A DNA stretch of 64,000 bases from Buxus sempervirens (Eukaryota > Streptophyta > Magnoliopsida > Buxales > Buxaceae), in contig OX387184.1 in assembly GCA_947561395.2 (NCBI GenBank), positions 12,194,205-12,258,204 of the forward strand. Direction: 5' to 3'. Below are positions 11,761 through 22,900 of the stretch, piece after piece (position 1 is the stretch's first letter; each line of letters begins with the position of its first letter). Position numbers and translations under genes: made by a program. The notes beneath the pieces were generated by a model. It saw nothing but the letters and a program-made list of their open reading frames with translations. It was not told the origin of the DNA and did no database searches.

Positions 11761-11850
11761 TTTCTTGCAGCCTCTAGGCTCTTCTCGAGTGTTACAGCCT
11801 CTTCGTTTTCTTGTAGCCCAAGGCTCTTCTTGACTATTCAAGAACCCCTC
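11611..11850. repeat. Duplication of about 91 bp flanking a (CT)n microsatellite
   Basis: The copies at 11611-11701 and 11757-11848 both start CCGTTTTCTTGCAGCCT and end CCAGAACCC/CAAGAACCC. A pure CT microsatellite (about 11723-11757) sits between them. Each copy also repeats CGTTTTCTTG(C/T)AGCCC internally, so the array arose in at least two steps. Confidence 0.8.
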
Positions 11851-12796
11851 TTCGTTCTTTTACATAAAAGAGATGGGTTGAGAGCAATGGTTGGACTGAA
11901 TATAAGGATATCAACTGCATCGGTTCTGGCTCCCTACTTTCTTCAGGTGCAATTTTTATTCTTTTTCTGTTGATTTAGCGGTAATAGTTCCAATTACTGT
12001 TCTAATGGTCGATCAAGTTCTTAGCTTTCAATTCAATTTCAGAGCTTATTTTCCATATGCCGTTCTTTATTTTTTCGTTTATTTTATTTTTTCTTCTCAT
12101 TTTTTAATGTTTTTACGTTGGTATGTATTTGGATTTTACCTTCTATGCAAGTGGGGTTGATTGATAAAAAAAAATTCATCCTATTATCAGGTCTTTTAGA
12201 GAAATTGGTTCATTTGGTGTTAATAATGTATTTGTCTGAATCTTCATTCCCTATATTTCATGATATATTAATGAGATTGACCCTCCTGATACCATGTGAA
12301 CTCGAAGGTTATCAGTCCTTCCTAGGAAGTTTGACCTAATTTTGATTCTTTTTGAAAAAATGGGGCATGACCTACTTTCGTCTATCTTCCCTTCAACTAA
12401 AGATAATATACATGTGGTGTCATGCATTCTTAGAGTACTGTCTCTGACTCAAGCTTGAATTCCCAGATAATTTTTTCTTCTTTGTTTCGTGCTAAATAGA
12501 GTCTTATAATATTTTATCTAAATGTTATCCACCGTCAAATAATTAATTGTGGTTTGAGCATTGAATTTGCTCAAACAAATTCGAAATAGTTACCTGCTTA
12601 AAGCTTAAGCATAAAAATTTTCCATAATGTGATCGGTTACTTCTTTTTTTTCCTTTTATAATGTGCAGAAGGATGTTGTGAGATCGCAGCACATCATGAT
12701 GTTCCAGTGGCAAAAGGCAGCCATGAGCCTGTGAAGGTAGAAATTTTTACATCTAAACGCATGTACTCCAATATTAATTATTTACACCCATTTATT

Positions 12797-12870
12797 TGAT
12801 TCATACGTTCTATTAACTGACAGCAGACATTTTTTTATTCATACGTTCTATTAACTGATAGTAGACATCC
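12797..12870. repeat. Short tandem duplication
   Basis: ATTCATACGTTCTATTAACT occurs twice in succession, with downstream GA(C/T)AG(C/T)AGACAT, in two units of about 40 bp. Confidence 0.7.
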
Positions 12871-14303
12871 TTACATTCTGACTCCTATGATGGGTACGAT
12901 GGGTTTACCAAGACTATCATCATTCTCTTTGCATCGTTGGAGTCAATTCAATTCGAGTTGATCAGATATTTCCTCCTTTAACAACTGTTCTTCTCGATCA
13001 GGTATGTGTTTTTGTTGCTATTGGATGATGTTAAAGAAGTAAAATGCCAACATTTTTGTTCAATCGAAATTATTGAAATCAGAGATAGTAGTTTTTCTTT
13101 TTGCTATTGCAAGTTTTTCTCTATCTTATTTTTTCAAACAAATATAATAAGTTATGTTAAAGAAGTAAATTACCAACATTGTGCTCTTTTGACATTGTAC
13201 GCTTTGATCCTACAAAATTTCTCGATCTTATTTGGTCTTTGAAGGAGAAAGTTTCATGTTGCTAAATTTAGTTTGTAATGTACTCTACAGATCTCTACCC
13301 TTGGTAAGTCTATCCGAATACACAAAGCATGAGTGAACTTCTCTTCTATATCATCTGAAACAGCTATTTTTGAAGAATTTAGAACCACCCCTATGATTTG
13401 ACGTATTGCTTCCTAGCAAATACCACAAAATTCAACGTTTACAATTTATGAAATTATGAGATCTTTTAATAAATAACATTTTTAATGCTTAGTAGTAATC
13501 ACATATCTTTTGGTTTTACTTTATTCTTATTCTATTTCATTTTTGTTTCAGGACCTCACATCTGTTTCATGGAGCTTGCAATGTTTTTATAAGAAGGGAA
13601 TTCTTAGATCCACTCACACTTTTGAAGTTTCCTGTACATAGTACATATTACTAATGCATGTATTTTTATATCCATTTTCACATTCATGTAACTATATGAG
13701 GTTTGTCACACCAGGTGTATTTTAAAGTTCTTATGAGATAGAGTTTGCCGATTAGATAATTAATTCTAATTCTGTTATATGTTGTTAATATATTAACTTT
13801 TAAGACTTCCAAAAAAAAAAATTAACTTTCAAGACAATATATAAAATAATTTATTTTTTAATAATTTCTTTGAACCTATTTGCCTAATGCTAGTTTTAAC
13901 TTAAGTGATGACTATTTTAATAGCAAAAGACCAACTTTGCTGGAGCCCCAATGATTGCATCTCCCTTCCTTTCTCACGAGAGCCCCGAAATTACCGGGAA
14001 GGGAAGGCGAGCGGCGGCGGTAAAGAGGTTTTGCCTTACACGGAACAAAACATGAGATCTCAAGGTGTATTGGAATAGTTGTTCCTTTTACTTGGTTTTT
14101 TGGCGCTATCTGAGATCTGTCAATTAGCTGGCTCCAAACTCATGGAGCCACAGCAGAAAACCTTCTCTAACTTTGACGGGTAAGGGCTCAAAGGGACAAC
14201 AGCAACATCGTTTCCGCTCTGTCATGGCGTTGAACGACTCCTTCATGGCCTTTTTCAATTCAAAGGTGAAGATTTAGGGTTTGACAAATTACCGACTGTG
14301 ATA

Positions 14304-17300
14304 ATGGAGGTCGACGGTTCTGGCTCAAAGCCCTCGCCCACGGATGATGGGAATGGGAAAGGCGGGAGAGAGAGGGAACGTGTTGTTGTGAATAGGAAAG
14401 CCTTGCAAGCTGTGCTCGAGCAGTGTCAGAGAGCTCTTGAGTTGATCAGGAACACCGCTGATTACGACGATGTTGATGTCGGCAGTCCGAAGGAGGAGGA
14501 AGAGATTCATGATGATGGTTCTTCGTTTCAGTGTGGCGATTCTGAAACGGTTGAGGTATGAATGTAATAGCTCTTATTTAGGGTTTTTCTGTTATTGAAT
14601 TGGTAGTTTGATTGTGTCTGGGGCTCAATTTATATTCAATTTCATCTTCTGTTGAGCTTATAACCACTTAGGACTGTTTTATTTGATCGTTTCGGAATTT
14701 ATATCTGGTGCATTTCTTGTTGTCTTCGGTCACCAGCGCTGATCGAATTTGGGAGATCTTTGTCTTCGATCGGTGATTGAAACTTATTTGAATTATGAGG
14801 TGCATTTGAGTTCTATCAATGCCATTTGTTTTCCTTGGGATTGTTACGTTGTTTAGGTGACATGCTTTTATGGAACAGTCATTATTGCATTTACTTAAGC
14901 CAGTTACTATTGTCGTTATTATTATTACCGTCATTTTTTTTTCTGTTGTTTCAAAGTTTGTCCAATGTTAGGAGAATTATTACATGCTTGGTTAAATCCG
15001 TTAACCTATGTATATAAAGTGTCCTGGGCATGACATTCTTTTTCCTTTGGCTTTGATTTGATATCAGTTTCTTACAGACCTAGTTCTGAGTTATTATCCA
15101 TGACCATTAGTTGAAATATTATATGTGAGGCACGTTAGCCTCCTTGTTCTTTTCCATGAATGACCATGCTTTCTAGGACATCTTTTTGGTTGGTATATCC
15201 CTCTCTTTGAGTCGACTGCTGAACAATAATGGCTAAAGTTGATAGCACAAACAGAAAAATGACACGATCATCATTTACGTCATGCTGATGGTGGTCCTAG
15301 AGATACTGCAGCATAATGTTGATGGCCCACTGTTTAGATATTAAGTGTTTCATTTCAAAATCTTATCAATTTAGAACTTAAACTAAATATTTATCATTAT
15401 AATCACAGTGGTACGATCTTCTTAAATCTAGAGTTGAATCCCCCAACTTCCTTGAAAGGCTTGAGAGTGCCCGAGCATCAGCTCCGCAAAATATGACTGG
15501 TAAGCTTTCAAACATGGCCTCTTAAGAGTAATCTCTCTTGATATTTTGCCCAGCTTTCATTTTATAGAACTTTCTTCTCCTCTCTTTCTGCATTTTTTGA
15601 GGTTGGAACCATATTTTTGGTTTGGATGACACTAAATGTGTTAGTTTTGTTATGACTTAAACTCTATCCCCTGATTAGTTATAGTTGCTAACAAAGGTCC
15701 ATTTGTGGCAGCTGAAGAAGGTAGCTCTTGGGATGTGGTCAGTGAAACTGATTTATGGGAGGGTGGGAATATTGAAGAGGTTGGATCTGGCCCGGATGAT
15801 TATGTTCTTGTTAGACAAGAAGATATAGTGGAGGGAATTGCTTGCTTCATGGCTGCATATCTGTTGTCTGTGAAACAAACTGAAGTATGTCAAGATTTTC
15901 CACATTTAGATAAATTAAGCATATTCTGCCATGAATGAAATATGATTGTGGTTCTAATCATGCAATATCCTCTAGCTAAATCAACACCAGGTACTTATTG
16001 TGCTTGAAAGCATGCCATCATTGGTTGTCGTCCACATCAGTGGCGGAACCACATAATTGCCCCCCCTAGCTTTTATTTTTTAATTAAAAATATATATATA
16101 TTTTAATTAAAATTTATGTTTTGCCCCCTCTAAAATTTCTGGTTTGCCCCCCTCCCCCCAACTCATTGAAATTTCTATATTTCATGAGAACCCCCTCTAA
16201 AATTTCTGGTTTGTCCCCCCAACTCATTGAAATTTCTATATTTCATGAGAAGTGTTAATTGAAATTTTTTTTTGCCCCCTCAGATTTGGAGTCCTGGTTC
16301 CGCCACTGGTCCACATCACTTCATTCACTCAACATAATTGTCTAGCTCTATGTTACATATGGCTACTAACTTTACATATTGAAGGCAATTAGGGGATATA
16401 TGAATTATGATCTCAACTAATATCCTGCACATTTTATCTGTAAACATCATTCAAGCATCTCAATTTCTTCCTGAAAATGGAACTTAAAATTTGCAATAAT
16501 TACCTTTGTCTATGAATCAAAGCAACCTTTACCACTTGTTCATCCTTGTTGAATTCAAAGGCTATGTTGTATTCAATAAAATCATTTTAGTGTAGAAGAA
16601 AGAAATTCCACTTAAGGTGTATTCTCATCTCACTTGTTACCAACCAAAGTAGCCCTACCATATGGTTTTTATTTGCCTAGTCAGCCTGTAAAACATGATC
16701 CTGAACAGAGCATTTCCTACGGAACTGTAAAACCATTATCAAGAACTACTGTAATCAGCAAGATAAGGATTTTTAGTTCCTTGTGACAAATATGCATTCG
16801 ATAGCAGTCGTATCTCGTACTGAAAACATATGGAATTACAGCTGAAGTTTAGGCAAGCTAGAAATTTTTTAGGACTCGTACTTAAAACATACGTGATAGT
16901 GCCTTTACGATCTTATCAATTTTTTTGGCTAGAGGAATTATACATGTGACTAGTTACATAAATTTTTTATTTTTAAAGAATAGCACTATATTGCCAAGTG
17001 CTTTGATGCTCATGATGAGATGAAATATGTAGTAGGCTTTATTTGAGCAATATGAAACTATTTTGGAGCACCACTAGTCCGAGTTATTTTCTTTCCAATA
17101 AGGGGTGACTACATTTTAAAGGTGTTTTTTGTTTATTATTTTTTCTCTTCATTTATGATTTTTGACAAAGCAGGATGGAGAGACTGGATTCATGTTGCCG
17201 ACCCACTCTGTTGGGAACTGGCTTCTAATGATGATGATTTTTTCTCTTCATTTAATGTGCACAAAGCTTTCACTTTTGAAACTATTTCAGAGGATTAAAA

Positions 17301-18600
17301 TAATTTGCATCACTCTGGGTGCTTTTAAAGTTAACCATTAGGTTTCTATTACAACACTAAACTGTTGCACTTGTATCTTTTGAGGGGTCTGCACTAAAAG
17401 GATTTTTTTTTTTACTTCTCCATTCCTAATTGTATGAAATTTTTTTCAATGTTTTCTTCCTACTTTTTATTGTTCTCAAATTTCAGTAAGTTAGCAATTG
17501 ATGCAAGCATTCTAAAACTGATTTTGTACAGCTTCAATGCTCAATAATATTTGACCTATGTATTAAGAGATTAGTTGTCTGAAATCTGATTGATTGATGT
17601 TTGTTTTGCAGGAACTGAACCCTAATCAACTCCAAGAAGGTGAGTTTTGTCACCTGTTTCACTCTTGAGGTTACCTTGTAATATTATCCCTTTTCTTGCG
17701 CTGTGACAAAGTAAACTGATGTTGATCATCATTTGTTTCATTAGGTTCACTGTTTATGGTTTATTTTCTCTTTAGTTGTTGAAGGAATTGTGTTAAATAG
17801 GTCTGACATCTCTAAGCTTCTTTCAGCACTGAGCAAAACATTTTCAGCGCAAAAGAAAAAGGGAAAATTCCGAAAGGCATGGGAAGGAAGCAAAGTACTT
17901 TATAATGTAGCATCTTGGGGTGCAACTGCTATTGGGTAGGATGATTGATTCTATTCTCTCCAATTATATGATGTATTTGTGTAAATAGATGTATCTTCAG
18001 ATGTGAGGGTTAAGGTTTTGTTGCAAGCTATTAGTTGGTAAGATTGATCATAGGTAACTTTACTCCAATATGGTACATACCATGTGCCTTTTCTTCTTCC
18101 CAAAATATTTCAAGGGCCTCATCAGTTAGTATTGCATAGAAATCCTTGTTTTTATATCAATAATATTAGTGTTTAATTTTGAGTAAATATAATGTTACTG
18201 AGTTGGTGAGCCAAGGTGTTATGACAGAGACCTATTCGAATCTAAACCTTTGTTAATCCATACACTAGATTGCCTTTACTTAACCCTCGGCATGAGGTGA
18301 TACCCGTAGCTACTGTGTTATAACCATGGGATGAATTAAGGATTCATATGCCAGCTTACCCACTTCTTCCGTGTTTGTCTCTCTTTGTATGTGTGTGCGT
18401 CTTTTAATTTTCTCTGGTAATTTATTTCATTTCACGTATGTATTTTAAAAAAAAAAAGTTATATATATGTATATATTGTGCTGATCTTAAAAGTCTCAAC
18501 TCTGGTTTTTTCTGACAGGATATACCAAAATCCGGCACTTTTTAGAGCTGCATCAGTGGCCTATTGGACTTCTTGTCGCGTAATATCAAAGCTTTTCTGA
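14304..18600 (+). CDS. Conserved plant protein of unknown function, 261 aa, six exons
   Basis: Exons: 14304-14555, 15409-15499, 15712-15884, 17612-17639, 17776-17935 and 18519-18600; all junctions keep phase. The start is the first ATG (MEVDGSGSKP); the frame is open further upstream only through non-ATG codons. The protein has an acidic, low-complexity N-terminal part with a helical stretch (ALQAVLEQCQRALELI, about residues 34-49). Then come SWDVVSETDLWE and GPDDYVLVRQEDIVEGIACF, a basic segment (SAQKKKGKFRKAWEGSK) and a mildly hydrophobic C-terminus (YNVASWGATAIGIYQNPALF, ending RVISKLF). I recall similar unnamed proteins in plant genomes but no function. It could associate with a membrane through the C-terminal segment (inference). 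The gene model is strong; the role is unknown. Confidence 0.82.
16038..16308. mobile_element. hAT-type MITE with 8-bp target-site duplication
   Basis: Terminal inverted repeats CAGTGGCGGAACCA and TGGTTCCGCCACTG bound a 271-bp element. It is flanked by a perfect 8-bp direct repeat GTCCACAT (16030-16037 and 16309-16316). An 8-bp target duplication and CAGTGGCGG ends are hAT features. Inside, a segment of about 65 bp (CTCTAAAATTTCTGGTTTG ... ATTTCATGAGAA) is duplicated. It has no coding capacity and lies in intron 3 of the unknown-function gene. Confidence 0.9.
17165..17245 (+). repeat. Dispersed GGGAACTGGCTT repeat, second copy
   Basis: AAGCAGGATGGAGAGACTGG followed by GGGAACTGGCTTCTAATGAT and a GATGATG tail aligns with the reverse complement of 3262-3340. 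It lies in intron 3 of the 14304-18600 gene. Confidence 0.7.
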
Positions 18601-19950
18601 TGCTTAAAATTCATAGCTCTGGTTCAACTGGTTCTGTAGAAGCAGATCTCATTAAATGTAGAACAAGGAAAAAATAAAGAGGGGAAAACGATGTAACATT
18701 ATTTCAACAGCGTTCTCTGCCACAGATCAATTGTTTTCTTGAATAATTCTCTTGTAAATATTTTCATGTCTCCCAAAGGTTCATGTTGTTTAAGAATTGC
18801 ATCGCCCATCTTTGTTGATTTTTTGCACTGCATCCGGTGTGGATTGTCCTAATTATTGGAAGTTGTTCTCCTGCAGGAGCCTCATTAATTTAGATCACAA
18901 GCCCATTGGTTCATGCCAAGCAGCACCCTCAAGTGCTCGTATATGCTTGCAAAGTATGCATTCGATATTCTGTAACTCTACCGTCTGTTGAAGCTCTGAA
19001 GCTATTTGTTCCGGTAAGAAAACCTTAAGAATCCCGCAATGTCCGAGTTTTTATTCCAGTAATGAAAACTCGGATACTGAGCTTAAATACCCTGCAATAT
19101 ACATATCACTTTCAAGGCTTCAGAGTGATTATTGGACTTCACAATATCCTTCATCCTCAGACCCTTCTTTCTTTTTTGAGGTAACCGATGCATGAGTGCT
19201 GCAGAAAGAAGTAACTGTATTCTGAAGTAATCTTAAAAATTTTCCTGCATCTCAGCCATGCTGTTGACGTCCAAACGCAGTTCAAAGTTCAGAGAAACCT
19301 ATAAATGATGAGTTCCAAATGCGGTCTGCAGAAATTTAAACCTTAGATCAGATGTTAAAACTTAATTATGTTATTCTAATTTTTAAAGGTGGGATGCGTT
19401 CATTTTTGGGTCCTGATTTTTCATCCATATGCCCCCTCCCACTGATGAAAGATAGTACCAACTTACAAAGGAGAAAAATATAGAAAAGGGATTCCTTATT
19501 GTACAAAAAATATTCGTTCTTTGGCTAACATAAATAAAATAAAATAAAAATTTTAACAACAAACAAGATATAAAGAATTTAGTTTCAAAATTAATCAGGA
19601 ATCCTCGCTTAACTTTTGCAACCTGATTCTTAGTTACAATATCGTAAGAGAACTTATGCAATTATCTAAAATTTCTGTCAAGGAAAAAAATACACCGCTG
19701 AGTACGGCCTTAAGAACCTCTACCTAGCTCTGTACAAAATGTGCAGCAGCAGACCCTAAGGAAGGGATAAAATCGTCTGCAGAATCATAGCAGAGTTGCT
19801 CAAAAGCTCGCACATAATAATGCTATGTGGGGCATACTCATCCACTCTTCTAAATGCCGCCAAAATCATGCTTGACAGAACCTTGCATCTCTCTTGGTTG
19901 TTTGAGCCCACACTTTAAAACACTTGACACTATACAAATATAATTAGTAT
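18601..19950. other. Convergent intergenic region
   Basis: Holds the presumed 3' UTRs of the + strand gene ending at 18600 and the - strand gene ending at 19951. No additional coding region or repeat was recognised. Confidence 0.55.
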
Positions 19951-22900
19951 CTAATAGTAATAGTTATTGTCCTTGTGATTTGGAGCATCCTTGCAGAGCA
20001 TTGAACGCACTTCCATGATGGATCTAGGTGGCTCAAGGTCTTTCTCTAGTAGTGCATTTCCAAGCAATTGCTGCATCTGTGAGGCAAAGGTATCATCCAA
20101 AACCTGCATAATCCAATACAGTTAATAGCAGGTATCAAAGAATCAAAAATATTATCTTCTCCACCCTGACAATCAGTAAAAATCAGATATCATAGGAATG
20201 CATTCAAGGTATATAAAGAGACTTCTATAATTGTCATCCTAGATTATTTTTGTTGTTTCTTGGATGTAGTTACTTGAATCTCAGGACTATGACTCTACTA
20301 AAAAACTTAAAATTGAACTTGCACTTACAGAGATAGCAATTCGCGAGCCTTTGTACCATGATCTGTTCTCTTTCCTATTCTCCAAGAAACTTAGCACATC
20401 CTAATATGGAAAAAGAGGAAATGTTTTAAAATAAAATTTCTATATCTGGAGTAATGGTGGGGAAAAAGCCAATACGCAACTCACCTGTCCCATCCGGTCC
20501 CAGTAACCTCGACAGATCGCTATGAAAACATGAGTTTCAAAGACCGTATGGAGGTGATCTATTGTCTTTGTAAGTAGATCCTTCAGGGGCTGCATTCTGT
20601 TTCGTACATCTGACTCTACCATGGTTTCCTTTGAGTCCTGTATGATCTTTTTGAGTTTTGTCACACGCTGGACTCTTGTCTGAACATACAAGTCACGCAT
20701 AGCTGAAATTAGTCAACATTATAATTCGAGAACATCTGCATTTTACCCACCACCATAACAATATATGTATACAATATCACCAACAAGAATGCACATACAC
20801 AAATATCTTGTTTTCTTGAAACAACCAATATGGAATCCCCATGCATAACCATCATTACATGCAGAAAGGTAGTATCAGAAATTTAATGGCACTTATCCAG
20901 AAATTTCCACATCCAAATAGTAAAGCTAATGCAAAGAAGCATTCTTAGTTTATATTTGTGTTTTAAATCATCCTCATAACAAGTGAGCAGTATATATTTG
21001 TAAGATAGTCAAGAGAACAGATAAAAAACTAAGAATAGTCCCATAAGATCAACTAATCTACAATGCATTAGTTTTTCCTACCAACTAAAGCTACACAATA
21101 AACAGCAAGGCCATTGATAAATTGCATCAACAAATGTCAGATGATAGAGATCTCCAATTTCACACAGGTAAAAATCCAATAGGTAGGTAAACCTAATCAA
21201 ATCTGCCATCTCCATATTCACAGTGCCTTAGAAGAACATAGACGTATTCAAATAGTTCAAGACAGAAAGGAAGCTCTACTCTTTTGCATATATATGAATT
21301 TTTCTAGTGTATGTACAAGGATCTCTAGTGTGTGAACTTTAGGATGATAATTATCTTGTTTCTTTGATATTTGAAGGTTAGCACTTTATCAAATTCTTTA
21401 TCACAGAATGAGATTCTTTTTTTCTTAATCTATATAAGGTACAAACAGAATAAGAATCCAAGAAAAAGGAAATCAAATTTCAAAGAAAATTGTTATACTC
21501 TCAGAAACAAACTCACATTCTCCGCAAGTTTCTCCACAACTGCTTGTAGGTAGTTCCTGAACTTCGCTTTCAGCATCACTGTTATTTCACTAAGACGCTC
21601 TCCGGGGACCGTGTTGCCACCATCAGGGATGCAAGAACCCCATGACTTCAAGTGAGTTTCTATCTTGGGCCGCAGCAAGTCAAGCATCCTCTTCATAGAA
21701 TTCAAAAGAATCCCCAACTGCAATGCACAACTGGATTCAGAGTCCACACAAATTATAAGTTACATGAAATCTTGGAAAAGGCTATTGTAAAAAACAACTC
21801 TACCTCATCAGGAACAGTATAGGCAGACACAGAGCGTTTGGCAAGTTTCTGGACATATTTGAGACCAAATTTCTTGGGCATGATGTTGTCCTTCAGTGGT
21901 GATAAAACGTCAGCATATTGCTTATCCAAGGTTTCCACCACTGCCTTCTCAACATCAGCAATAGTCTTTTCACATGCAAATCCCAAACATATGAAAAACG
22001 TCAAATTCCTGAAGTTCATTGCAGCAATATAAGAATTGGTCATTTAGGGCTTCCTTTGGACCTAGGAGAAGTCCAAGATTAGATCCATCAATTCCTATGT
22101 TCCCACCTATAATTCATGCCATATCTCCGAGCATTTCACTACATCAAAAATCAGCAAAGGACCTTATCCCAGCCAGTTAGGTTGACCAAAATAGTACTAT
22201 ATACTAATATTCTACATACTAAATGCAGGCTAAAGTTGGTTTGGGTGGGGAGGGTAGGAGTATAGAAAAGATATGATGAAGAGTTACATGGACATACATT
22301 CTCCAAAACAAAAGTATATTCTGGCCAGCGGCAAATGATGACCTCATATTCATTCAGGGTCTCTTTTAGCCGTTCATACATATCATCCACAAAAGGAGTA
22401 GTAGAATGCTGTGTTCTAACCCCCGACCATTTTACCTGCAAGTAGATTTCTCATGGTAAATTTTCCCACCAAGGATAAACAAATATTCAAAATAGTATTG
22501 CAATATGTTGGAAGCCAAGGGAAAAATAGAAGAAAAAAAAGGCATAATCGCTGGACAGTCCAGTTTAGTGGAGGAAAAGTCAGAAAGCGCTTTTGCTTGA
22601 TCTGTTTTGGGTTTTATGGAAAGAAATTAACGTAAGAATTATTTAGGACTCCAATTGATCTGCGCAAAGAGTTTGGATCAGCATTTTCAACTAGTAGATA
22701 GATAGTAAATCATTATCAAAGGAGAATAAAAATATCAATATTGATATTGGCATCTTTTCACTGAAGCAGTCATTTATTTCAATCAAAAGGTATTTAATGA
22801 TGAAGGATATCACCATTAGACTCTCCACTAAAATGATCTTGAGATCTGATTTTGACGTACAAGTATAGCATAAACAATAAAAAATAACCAAATACCTTCC

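Larger units (their letters stand above)
10662..13950. other. 3.3-kb stretch without a recognised gene
   Basis: No family-level coding similarity was recognised. Exon-like pieces exist: 11887-11946 (ATG to a CAG/GT donor, reading MVGLNIRISTASVLAPYFLQ) and 12669-12736 after a TGCAG acceptor. They join to a frame that stops after about 21 more codons. A TC-start AT-rich motif near 11214 resembles a Helitron 5' end, but no 3' hairpin/CTRR end was found. It could be a transcribed non-coding locus, a decayed gene or a composite element. Confidence 0.3.

Noticed and set aside
11593-11841. Glu/Arg-rich open frame (-)
   Set aside because: Produced by translating the (GA)n strand of the microsatellite and its flanking duplicates.
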